Source: Devosia sp.
Lineage (GTDB): Bacteria > Pseudomonadota > Alphaproteobacteria > Rhizobiales > Devosiaceae
DNA length: 7,757 nucleotides
Assembly: GCA_011322005.1 (NCBI GenBank)
Contig: DROE01000134.1
Location: 1 to 7,757, forward strand
Direction of reading: 5' to 3'
Under the pieces are notes generated by a model. That model was not told where the DNA came from and ran no database searches. It saw nothing but the letters and a program-made list of their open reading frames with translations. Every line of letters begins with the position of its first letter. Position 1 is the first letter of the stretch. Of this stretch, positions 1-5,774 are shown piece after piece. The position numbers and the translations under genes were made by a program.

Positions 1-50
1 GAGCAGCAGGGAGGAGGCCCTGTGCGAAATGCGGGCCAGACACAATCAGG

Positions 51-56
51 AAGGAG
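51..56 (+). promoter_or_regulatory. Shine-Dalgarno site deciding the GTG start of dat
   Basis: A perfect AAGGAG sits eight bases before the GTG at 65. The in-frame ATG at 29 has only a GAGGAG twelve bases upstream and would add twelve residues unlike the family N-terminus, so this site supports the GTG start. Confidence 0.6.
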
Positions 57-64
57 CAAGGCGG

Positions 65-919
65 GTGCGAACAGTTTTTGTAAACGGGAATTATCTGCCT
101 GAGGATGAGGCCAGCATTTCAATTTTCGACCGGGGTTTTCTGTTCGCTGATGGCGTTTATGAGGTGACCTCGGTGCTTGATGGCCGGCTGGTTGATTTTG
201 ATGGGCACTTTGCCCGGCTTCAGCGCTCGCTTGGCGAACTTGAAATGAAAATGGAGATGAGCCGGGACGAGTTGCTTTCCATGCATCGCGAACTGGTGAA
301 AAAAAATTCGCTTGAAGAAGGTCTGGTCTATCTTCAGGTAACACGGGGCGCCGCTGACAGGGATTTTGCTTTCCCTCCAGAGGATACTCCCGGAACCATC
401 GTTGCTTTTACCCAAGACAAGGCCCTGATTGACGCCCCCTCAGCCAAAGAGGGCATCAAGGTGATTACGCTTGAAGATTTGCGCTGGGGCCGCTGCGACA
501 TCAAAACCGTGCAGTTGCTCTATCCCTCGCTTGCCAGCATGCAGGCGCGCAAACGGGGGGCGAAAGGCGCCTGGCTGGTTCGTGACGGCATGGTGACGGA
601 GGGAACCGCCAACAACGCCTATATCGTGACCAGGGAGGGGGTTATTGTCACCCGCGACCTTTCCCATGAAATCCTTAGCGGTATCACCCGCAAGTCTGTG
701 CTCGCCTGTGCAAAGGCGTTGCAGATGAAGGTCGAGGAGCGCCCGTTTTCGGTGGAAGAAATCGCTGAGGCCGCCGAAGCCTTCACCACGGCGGCGACGA
801 TTTTTGTCATGCCCGTCATCGAGGTGGACGGCAAGGCGATCGGGGACGGCAGGCCCGGCCCGGTAGCCAGAAAATTGCGCGAAATCTATATCAAGCAGAG
901 CTTGGAAAACGCCATCTAG
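65..919 (+). CDS. dat: D-amino-acid transaminase-like fold-type IV PLP aminotransferase
   Basis: Predicted to move amino groups between amino acids and 2-oxo acids using pyridoxal phosphate in the cytoplasm; the D-amino-acid transaminase branch supplies D-Glu/D-Ala. With the GTG start at 65 the protein has 284 residues, the usual length. The N-terminal FVNGNYLPEDEASISIFDRG block and FADGVYEV are typical of class IV enzymes. The catalytic lysine is in GRCDIKTVQLL (K147 from this start, close to K145 of Bacillus D-AAT). The Glu that contacts the PLP ring nitrogen is in VTEGTANNAY (E179), and phosphate-cup motifs appear in LSGITR and FTTAATIFVMPV. The start is chosen because AAGGAG at 51-56 lies eight bases upstream and family similarity begins there. 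The frame is open to the left window edge, so ATG 29 or an earlier start cannot be strictly excluded. D- versus branched-chain or 4-amino-4-deoxychorismate specificity is inferred from overall resemblance, not proven. Confidence 0.85.
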   Translation: MRTVFVNGNYLPEDEASISIFDRGFLFADGVYEVTSVLDGRLVDFDGHFARLQRSLGELEMKMEMSRDELLSMHRELVKKNSLEEGLVYLQVTRGAADRDFAFPPEDTPGTIVAFTQDKALIDAPSAKEGIKVITLEDLRWGRCDIKTVQLLYPSLASMQARKRGAKGAWLVRDGMVTEGTANNAYIVTREGVIVTRDLSHEILSGITRKSVLACAKALQMKVEERPFSVEEIAEAAEAFTTAATIFVMPVIEVDGKAIGDGRPGPVARKLREIYIKQSLENAI

Positions 920-1233
920 TCGGCCTGCCTGCCCGGCACCGGGTCTGCCAGCAGGTCGGCCCATTCCGGGTGGCGTTTGAACTGGGCCGCCACATAGGAG
1001 CAGGCCGGAATAATCTTCTCGCCTTTGGTTTTGGCATCCTTGATGGCGCGCGCCATCAGCCGATCAGCAATTTTCTGCCCGCGAAATTCTGGCGGTACCA
1101 GCGTATGGTCGATGGAAATTATCTTTGGCGCAACCCGCCGGGAGGTCATCTGCGCTTCGGCATCAGGGGCGAGAGAAATAAAGTAGCGGCCCGAATTCTC
1201 GCGGCTCTCATGGGTGATTCCGGTTTCGCTCAT
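916..1233 (-). CDS. Small GNAT-family N-acetyltransferase (NATD1/YjdJ-like)
   Basis: Encodes about 105 residues resembling the short GCN5-related acetyltransferases of the YjdJ/NATD1 type, which bind acetyl-CoA; their physiological substrates are mostly unknown. The signature reads from IDHTLVPPEFRGQKIADRLM, where RGQKIA is the pyrophosphate-binding loop, to IIPACSYVAAQFKRHPEW, where the CSYV and RHPEW blocks are typical of this subfamily. The ATG at 1233 has a weak GGGA upstream; an in-frame GTG at 1254 would add seven residues and has no better ribosome binding site. The gene follows the FAH-family gene by about 40 bases on the same strand with no terminator between, so co-transcription is likely. 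Its stop overlaps that of the opposing aminotransferase gene. A link to the sugar-acid pathway is not apparent from sequence. Confidence 0.8.
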   Translation of the reverse strand: MSETGITHESRENSGRYFISLAPDAEAQMTSRRVAPKIISIDHTLVPPEFRGQKIADRLMARAIKDAKTKGEKIIPACSYVAAQFKRHPEWADLLADPVPGRQAD

Positions 1234-1274
1234 GGTCTGGTCCCAATTCTTCACGTCCCCAGCGCAGGCTTTGC

Positions 1275-2123
1275 TTACGGGCAGGCGATGGCAGTCTGGC
1301 TTTGCGTGCCAAGGCCCTCAACGCTCAGTTTCATTTTCTGTCCGGCCCTGAGATAAACGGCTTCAGGTTTTACCCCCATGCCCACCCCCGGAGGGGTTCC
1401 GGTGGAAATGATATCCCCCGGCTGCAACGACATGAACTGAGAGACATAATGCACCAGATGTTTCACCCCATAGACCATGGTTGCAGTTGAGCCGTCCTGA
1501 TAGCGTTTGCCATCGACCTCAAGCCACATCTTAAGGTTCTGGGGGTCGGCGATTTCATCTTTGGTCACCAGCCAGGGGCCGATAGGGCCAAACGTGTCGG
1601 CAGACTTGCCCTTGACCCACTGGCCTGCCCGCTCAATCTGAAATGCCCGCTCCGAGAGGTCGTTGACCACACAATATCCCGCCACATGCTCCATGGCGTG
1701 GGCTTCCTCGACATAACGCGCTTCTTTGCCAATCACCACGCCAAGCTCAACCTCCCAGTCGGTCTTGATGGAGTTGCGCGGAATGATGACATCATCATTA
1801 GGCCCGCAAATGGCGCTGGTCGCTTTCATGAACAAAACCGGCTCGGGCGGCACATCCATGCCCGATTCAGCTGCATGGTCGGCATAATTCAAGCCGATGC
1901 AGATAAACTTACCCACATTGCCAACGCAGGGGCCGATACGGGTTGCAGGGTCAATTTCTGGCAGGGCGCCAAGGTTGGCGCGGGAAATTTTTTCAAGACC
2001 CTTAGCGCCAAGTGCCTCTCCGGCAATATCGGGGACCAGTGACGAGAGGTCGCGGATGACACCGCCAGCGTCCAGAATTGCCGGTTTTTCAGCGCCTTTT
2101 GCGCCAACACGCATGAGTTTCAT
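1275..2123 (-). CDS. Fumarylacetoacetate hydrolase family protein (probable 2,4-diketo-3-deoxy sugar-acid hydrolase)
   Basis: The 282-residue protein matches the FAH fold, whose members hydrolyse or rearrange C-C bonds of diketo acids with a divalent metal. Metal ligands are visible as E124 and E126 in DWEVELGVV and D155 in VVNDLSER. Other family blocks are FICIGLNYADHAAESG (75-88), PVLFMKATSAICGPND (95-110), KGKSADTFGPIGPWLV (171-186) and the ISTGTPPGVGMG turn (239-250). The N-terminal MKLMRVGAKGAEKP segment resembles proteins often annotated as ureidoglycolate lyase or as 2,4-diketo-3-deoxy-L-fuconate/rhamnonate hydrolase. The divergent UxaA-family dehydratase favours the latter, a C6 diketo acid cleaved to pyruvate plus a C3 product, but this is context-based inference. 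The ATG at 2123 has AAGGGA about eleven bases upstream on the minus strand. It appears to be the first gene of a two-gene unit with the GNAT gene. Confidence 0.85.
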   Translation of the reverse strand: MKLMRVGAKGAEKPAILDAGGVIRDLSSLVPDIAGEALGAKGLEKISRANLGALPEIDPATRIGPCVGNVGKFICIGLNYADHAAESGMDVPPEPVLFMKATSAICGPNDDVIIPRNSIKTDWEVELGVVIGKEARYVEEAHAMEHVAGYCVVNDLSERAFQIERAGQWVKGKSADTFGPIGPWLVTKDEIADPQNLKMWLEVDGKRYQDGSTATMVYGVKHLVHYVSQFMSLQPGDIISTGTPPGVGMGVKPEAVYLRAGQKMKLSVEGLGTQSQTAIACP

Positions 2124-2183
2124 ATGAAAAATTATCCCTTAAAGATTGCTCTCAAAGCCCCATAAGTGGGTGCTGTCTGAATG

Positions 2184-2196
2184 GCATCTCAGATGC
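2184..2196. promoter_or_regulatory. Candidate operator palindrome over the FAH-gene promoter
   Basis: GCATCT-C-AGATGC is a perfect 6-bp inverted repeat with a one-base centre. On the minus strand a consensus TTGACA (plus-strand 2213-2218) lies 17 bases upstream of a hexamer inside this palindrome, which is where a -10 element would fall, although the hexamer itself (CATCTG) matches the -10 consensus poorly. A repressor here would block the FAH-GNAT transcript. Promoter and operator roles are inferred. Confidence 0.35.
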
Positions 2197-2212
2197 TCTG
2201 TGAGCGCGCAAA

Positions 2213-2218
2213 TGTCAA
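2213..2218 (-). promoter_or_regulatory. Candidate -35 element (TTGACA) for the FAH-GNAT unit
   Basis: The plus strand reads TGTCAA, giving a perfect TTGACA on the minus strand about 90 bases before the FAH start codon. The implied transcription start near 2183 would leave a leader of roughly 60 bases. The -10 match is weak, so this rests mainly on the exact -35. Confidence 0.35.
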
Positions 2219-2270
2219 TATCGCCTAGTGACCCGGACACACTGCTATGGTAGTTGCTTGGCCGGTCGGC

Positions 2271-2291
2271 GCACAAGAGCGTATTTTGTGC
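2271..2291. promoter_or_regulatory. Inverted repeat upstream of the UxaA-family gene
   Basis: GCACAA (2271-2276) and TTGTGC (2286-2291) form a perfect 6-bp inverted repeat with a nine-base spacer, 43 bases before the chosen ATG at 2334. It could be an operator for a local regulator of the divergent pair; a hairpin in the leader is also possible. No regulator gene is in the window to match with it. Confidence 0.25.
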
Positions 2292-2333
2292 CAACCCGGC
2301 TTTGTTAACGGCCAAACTCGGCGGAACAGCCCC

Positions 2334-3857
2334 ATGCCCCAGAACCCCAAAACACTGGCCCTCAACGAGGCGGACAATATCGCTGTGGCGCTCGAATTCA
2401 TTCCGGCAGGCGAGATGACCAGAGAGGGCACAACCTTGCTCGAGGACATCCCCCGGGGCCACAAGTTTGCCACAACCCCCATAGCCAAAGGCGACCCCGT
2501 CACCAAATTCGGCCAGACCATCGGCTTTGCAACCAAGGATATTGCCCAAGGGCAATGGGTGCACATCCACAATACCGGCATGGGCGAGTTGAGCCACGAC
2601 TATGCTTTCGGGGAGGGCGCGCTGCCCCGCGATGTTCTGCCCCCGGCCGAACAGGCCATGTTTCAGGGTTATGTGCGTGCCGATGGCAAGGCGGGCACGC
2701 GCAACTATATCGGCGTTATGACCAGCGTAAACTGCTCGGCCACCGTTGCCGGCCTTATCGCAAGAGCAATCGAACAGAGTGGTATTCTGGCCGACTATCC
2801 CAATATTGATGGCATCGTGGCGCTGAAACAGGCCAATGGCTGTGTCATTGATTATCGCGGTGCCCTGTTTGACCTGCTCAAGCGGACCACCTGGGGCTAT
2901 GCCACCAACCCGAATATGGGCGGCGTGCTGATGGTGGGACTTGGCTGCGAGGGTTTTCAAATTCCGCTTTTCAAACAGGCCTACGATATAAAAGAGAGTG
3001 AAACCTTCCGAACCCTGACCATTCAGGCGGCCGGGGGGACGCGCAAAACCGTTGAAGCGGGCGTTGCGGCAATCCATGAAATGCTGCCGGTCGTCAATGA
3101 TGTAAATAGGGTGCCAGTGCCCGCCTCCGAACTGATGCTGGCCCTGCAATGCGGGGGCTCGGACGGCTATTCGGGCATTACCGCCAACCCGGCTCTTGGC
3201 ATGGCGGTGGACATACTGGTTAAGAACGGCGGCACTGCCATTCTTTCAGAAACCCCGGAAATCTACGGCGCTGAACATCTGCTGACCCGCCGGGCTGTGA
3301 CAAGAGAGGTCGGAGAAAAGCTCATCGAAATCATTCACTGGTGGGAGGACTACACAAAACGCAACCTGATGGAGATGAACAACAACCCTTCCCCGGGGAA
3401 CAAGCTGGGGGGGTTGACCACCATTCTTGAAAAGTCCCTGGGCGCAACGGCCAAGGGGGGCAGCACGGCCCTGAACGCAGTCTATAATTATGCCGAACCA
3501 GTCGGGGAAAAGGGCTTTGTATTCATGGACACTCCCGGATATGATCCGGTTTCGGCCACCGGCCAGGTCGCCGGAGGTGCCAACATACTTTGTTTTACCA
3601 CCGGGCGCGGCTCGGCCTATGGCAACAAACCCACCCCTTCGATAAAAATTGCCACCAACTCCGAGGTTTATGAAAACATGGTTGAGGATATGGATATCAA
3701 CGCCGGCGATGTGCTCGAGGGCGTAAGCCTTGAGGACAAGGGCAAGGAAATTTTTGAGCAAATCCTTGCCGTCGCTTCGGGCGAAAAAACCAAATCCGAA
3801 CTGCTTGGTTATGGCGACAACGAGTTTGTGCCCTGGCAGACCGGCGCTGTGATGTAA
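2334..3857 (+). CDS. UxaA-family sugar-acid dehydratase (altronate/galactarate dehydratase-like)
   Basis: From ATG 2334 the protein has 507 residues, near the 495 of E. coli altronate dehydratase UxaA. UxaA enzymes remove water from aldonic acids to give 2-keto-3-deoxy acids and are metal-dependent, usually Fe(II). The N-terminal SAF-type domain (about 1-100) starts at ALNEADNIAVALEFIPAG. The catalytic part begins with GYVRADGKAGTRNYIGVMTSVNC (112-134) and includes VGLGCEG (201-207), LQCGGSDGYSGITANPALG (271-289), NPSPGNKLGGLTTILEKSLG (351-370) and DTPGYDPVSATGQVAGGAN (399-417). Where typical altronate dehydratases have a THGxGC-like block, this protein reads LKQANGC (164-170), suggesting a different substrate subgroup. 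An in-frame ATG at 2247 would add 29 residues unlike the family, so 2334 is preferred, although its ribosome binding site is weak. Divergence from an FAH-family hydrolase suggests a shared sugar-acid pathway. Exact substrate unknown. Confidence 0.85.
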   Translation: MPQNPKTLALNEADNIAVALEFIPAGEMTREGTTLLEDIPRGHKFATTPIAKGDPVTKFGQTIGFATKDIAQGQWVHIHNTGMGELSHDYAFGEGALPRDVLPPAEQAMFQGYVRADGKAGTRNYIGVMTSVNCSATVAGLIARAIEQSGILADYPNIDGIVALKQANGCVIDYRGALFDLLKRTTWGYATNPNMGGVLMVGLGCEGFQIPLFKQAYDIKESETFRTLTIQAAGGTRKTVEAGVAAIHEMLPVVNDVNRVPVPASELMLALQCGGSDGYSGITANPALGMAVDILVKNGGTAILSETPEIYGAEHLLTRRAVTREVGEKLIEIIHWWEDYTKRNLMEMNNNPSPGNKLGGLTTILEKSLGATAKGGSTALNAVYNYAEPVGEKGFVFMDTPGYDPVSATGQVAGGANILCFTTGRGSAYGNKPTPSIKIATNSEVYENMVEDMDINAGDVLEGVSLEDKGKEIFEQILAVASGEKTKSELLGYGDNEFVPWQTGAVM

Positions 3858-3882
3858 GGCGCATATACCAGTTTTGGCACAT

Positions 3883-3904
3883 GTATATCATGATCTTGAT
3901 ATAC
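3883..3904. promoter_or_regulatory. Inverted repeat overlapping the ATPase promoter
   Basis: GTATATCA (3883-3890) and TGATATAC (3897-3904) are perfect 8-bp inverted arms separated by TGATCT. The right arm covers the candidate -35 hexamer TTGATA of the ATPase gene. The 22-base size and AT-rich symmetric arms suit a dimeric DNA-binding protein, so a repressor or autoregulatory site is plausible. It lacks a T tract and is not a convincing terminator for the preceding gene. Confidence 0.4.
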
Positions 3905-3924
3905 TAGGGTAAACTTATTATACG
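3896..3924 (+). promoter_or_regulatory. Candidate sigma-70 promoter giving a leaderless ATPase mRNA
   Basis: TTGATA (3896-3901, five of six matches to the -35 consensus) is followed after 17 bases by TATACG (3919-3924, four of six matches to the -10). Transcription would start about seven bases later, at or next to the A of ATG 3931. No Shine-Dalgarno sequence precedes the ATG, which agrees with a leaderless transcript. Confidence 0.4.
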
Positions 3925-3930
3925 TTTAGC

Positions 3931-5103
3931 ATGGATCCCGTAAGAAACCCATTTGCTCCCGGTGCAGGCTCGCAACCTCCCGAATTGGCGGGTCGCGATG
4001 AAATCATCTCAAACGCAAAGATTGCTTTGCAGCGTGTTCTCTTGGGCAAGCATGACAGATCACAGGTTCTCCTGGGTTTGAGGGGGACCGGCAAAACCGT
4101 ACTACTCAATAAAATTGAACAGTTTGCCGAAGAATACGGCCATTTGACCGCCTTCATTGAGGCGCCCGAGGACAAACCTCTCGCAGAACTGCTCTACCCC
4201 AAAGTCCATCATGTGCTGCGAAAACTCTCGCTATTGGAAAATGCCAAGGATAAAGCCTTTCTGGGGATGCGGGCTCTACGCGGATTTGCCAGCGCCTTCA
4301 ATATCAAGATGGGTGACATCTCGCTTTCGGTTGATCCGGAGCCGGGCACAGCAGACAGCGGCAACCTTGAGTATGACGTTGGTGATTTGTTTGTGCGCGT
4401 GGGCGAGGCGGCCAAGGTGAGTGGAAAAGCATGGACGCTGTTGATTGACGAGGTCCAGTATCTTTCCGAGGAGGAACTGGGTGCGCTGATAGTCGCTATT
4501 CACCGAGTCAACCAGAGACAGCTGCCTGTGATGCTTTTTGGTGCAGGCTTGCCCCAAACCGCAGCGCTTTCGGGGAAAGCAAAATCTTACGCCGAGCGTT
4601 TGTTCAGCTATCCTTCGATTGGTCCGCTTGATGCTGGATCGGCCACATTGGCTATCCGGCAGCCCATCGAGGAGGAAGGGGAGAGGATTTCAGAAACCGC
4701 ACTGAAGATGATCGTTGAGCGCACAAAAGGTTATCCGTATTTCCTGCAGGAGTGGGGGTACCAAGCCTGGAACATAGCCGACAAGTCTCCCATTGACGTT
4801 GAGGATGTGCGCAACGCTTCACAGGCCGCACTTCGTCGACTGGACGATGGCTTCTTTCGTGTTCGCTATGATCGTTTGACGCCAAAGGAATGTGAATATG
4901 TCATTGCCATGGCAGAGCTGGGCAAGGGACCTTACCGTTCTTCTGACGTGGCGGAAAAACTTGGCGAGAACGTTCAAACTCTGGGTCCCAGAAGAGCCAA
5001 GATCATTCACAAGGGCATGATATACAGCCCTGCTCACGGCGATATAGATTTTACCGTCCCCATGTTTGAGGATTTTTTGCGGCGCAACCATCTGCACAAA
5101 TAG
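3931..5103 (+). CDS. AAA+/ORC-like ATPase with C-terminal winged-helix-like region, function unknown
   Basis: A 390-residue soluble protein of the solitary P-loop ATPases with ORC/Cdc6-like or COG1672-like layout. Walker A is GLRGTGKT (49-56) and Walker B is LLIDE (170-174), followed by VQYLSEEE. A sensor-1-like strand is VMLFGAGLP (200-208), and GYPYFLQEWGYQAW (267-280) resembles the lid-domain motif of this group. After a basic stretch (ALRRLDDGFFRVRYDRL) the last 75 residues look like a winged helix: LTPKECEYVIAMAELG, then SSDVAEKLG, then a wing ending DIDFTVPMFEDFLRR. No signal peptide or membrane segment is visible. The gene stands alone between the UxaA-family gene and the curli cluster. 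ATP hydrolysis and nucleic-acid binding are inferred from motifs; the biological role is unknown, and DNA maintenance, regulation or a signalling-type switch are all open. The start at 3931 fits the candidate leaderless promoter. Confidence 0.8.
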   Translation: MDPVRNPFAPGAGSQPPELAGRDEIISNAKIALQRVLLGKHDRSQVLLGLRGTGKTVLLNKIEQFAEEYGHLTAFIEAPEDKPLAELLYPKVHHVLRKLSLLENAKDKAFLGMRALRGFASAFNIKMGDISLSVDPEPGTADSGNLEYDVGDLFVRVGEAAKVSGKAWTLLIDEVQYLSEEELGALIVAIHRVNQRQLPVMLFGAGLPQTAALSGKAKSYAERLFSYPSIGPLDAGSATLAIRQPIEEEGERISETALKMIVERTKGYPYFLQEWGYQAWNIADKSPIDVEDVRNASQAALRRLDDGFFRVRYDRLTPKECEYVIAMAELGKGPYRSSDVAEKLGENVQTLGPRRAKIIHKGMIYSPAHGDIDFTVPMFEDFLRRNHLHK

Positions 5104-5149
5104 GCTTTCCGGTCACGCGCGCTTGTCTCCCCATATTACAATGAACAAA

Positions 5150-5211
5150 TTCTGAATGACAGTCTCAGGATCAGTTCAAGCACGCTCCCCTAAGAAAGGC
5201 TCCATCAACAA
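5150..5211 (+). promoter_or_regulatory. Upstream region of the first curlin gene with boxes shared by the second
   Basis: TTCTGAA (5150-5156), N17, GTTCAA (5174-5179), N10, CTAA (5190-5193) and, after nine bases, CATCAACAA (5203-5211) recur in the same order and nearly identical spacing before the second curlin gene. The first two boxes contain a TGAA...TTCA dyad. This is probably the promoter or activator region plus start of the leader; which base is the transcription start cannot be told. Confidence 0.45.
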
Positions 5212-5230
5212 CGCGGCCCCCCCGCACACC

Positions 5231-5236
5231 AAGGAG
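5231..5236 (+). promoter_or_regulatory. Shine-Dalgarno site of the first curlin gene
   Basis: A perfect AAGGAG lies eight bases before the ATG at 5245, fixing the start and implying high expression. Confidence 0.7.
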
Positions 5237-5244
5237 ACCTTAAA

Positions 5245-5679
5245 ATGACACGGAATATCTTTATCGCAACCGCAATCGCTGCTCTCATCGGTTTGACTGC
5301 CGCCCCGGCAATGGCCAACAGCGTTTCTATTCAGCAGTTTGGCTTCGGCAACGCAGCCGGCGGTGGCCAGGCAGGCTTTGCCAACCAGATCGGTGTCTAC
5401 CAGAACGGTATCTGGAACGGCGCAACCGCCAACCAGTTCGGCACCGGCAACGTTGCCGCCATCGGCCAGGAAGGCTTCAACAACAATGCCGATACCTGGC
5501 AGAACGGCAACTGGAACCAGGCTGGTGTCGCCCAGTTCGGCAACAACAACAACGCGGTCCTCTCCCAGGACGGCAATGGCAATATCGTTGCCGGTGTTCA
5601 GGTCGGCAACGGATGTGATGCCAATGTTTCCCAGAACGGTTCGGGCAATGTTGCGGCCTTTGTTCAGGTCTGCCCCTGA
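5245..5679 (+). CDS. csgA: Curlin-repeat amyloid subunit (CsgA-like)
   Basis: A 144-residue secreted protein predicted to form the curli amyloid fibre of the biofilm matrix. Residues 1-24 are a Sec signal peptide ending APAMA, with cleavage before N25. Residues 26-135 are ten consecutive 11-residue units with Q at position 6, G at 8 and N at 11, i.e. five 22-residue curlin repeats (26-47, 48-69, 70-91, 92-113, 114-135), then a nine-residue partial unit VAAFVQVCP. The Q-x-G-x-x-N spacing matches the curlin strand-turn-strand pattern. The register never slips; C124 replaces the final N of unit nine and C143 the G of the last partial unit. The protein is rich in Asn, Gln, Gly and Ala and poor in charge, as expected for a functional amyloid. 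It is followed by csgH, supporting the call. Export would need CsgG, encoded elsewhere. Whether it is the major subunit rather than a nucleator is inferred from its regular repeats. Confidence 0.9.
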   Translation: MTRNIFIATAIAALIGLTAAPAMANSVSIQQFGFGNAAGGGQAGFANQIGVYQNGIWNGATANQFGTGNVAAIGQEGFNNNADTWQNGNWNQAGVAQFGNNNNAVLSQDGNGNIVAGVQVGNGCDANVSQNGSGNVAAFVQVCP

Positions 5680-5714
5680 GACCGGCCTTCTTAAACGAGA
5701 CAACCGCAAAAATG

Positions 5715-5747
5715 AGGCCGGGGGAAGCAACTGCTGACCCCGGCTTT
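5715..5747 (+). terminator. Intercistronic hairpin between csgA and csgH
   Basis: GCCGGGG (5717-5723) pairs with CCCCGGC (5738-5744). The stem can extend outward by a G-T and an A-T pair, and AGCA/TGCT pairs inside the loop. It is followed by only three T residues. It begins about 35 bases after the csgA stop and ends before the csgH ribosome binding site. This suggests partial termination or 3'-end protection of csgA mRNA, giving more subunit than chaperone. The role is inferred. Confidence 0.5.
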
Positions 5748-5761
5748 GGCGGGTAACATCA

Positions 5762-5767
5762 AAGGAG
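5762..5767 (+). promoter_or_regulatory. Shine-Dalgarno site of csgH
   Basis: AAGGAG lies seven bases before the ATG at 5775, so csgH translation can start independently after the intercistronic hairpin. Confidence 0.65.
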
Positions 5768-5774
5768 ACAAACC

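Noticed and set aside
29..64. Earlier ATG start for the aminotransferase
   Set aside because: It adds twelve residues not seen in the family, and the GTG at 65 has a perfect, well-spaced AAGGAG.
2247..2333. Earlier ATG start for the UxaA-family gene
   Set aside because: The extra 29 residues do not resemble the family N-terminus and would run through the GCACAA/TTGTGC dyad.
2139..3149. Long open frame on the minus strand opposite the UxaA-family gene, about 336 codons
   Set aside because: It lies antisense to a clearly conserved coding region, has no recognisable domain and is best explained by high-GC codon bias.
3858..3930. Terminator for the UxaA-family gene in the gap before the ATPase
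   Set aside because: The inverted repeat there is AT-rich with no following T tract, and it fits an operator better.
5320..5679. DNA tandem repeat or CRISPR-like array within csgA
   Set aside because: The 33-base periodicity comes from the 11-residue protein repeat; the DNA copies diverge at many positions and there are no unique spacers between constant repeats.
5320..5679. Ice-nucleation or beta-helix adhesin repeats
   Set aside because: The unit length of 11 with Q-x-G-x-x-N and the adjacent CsgH fit curlin; ice-nucleation proteins use 16-residue repeats with different motifs.
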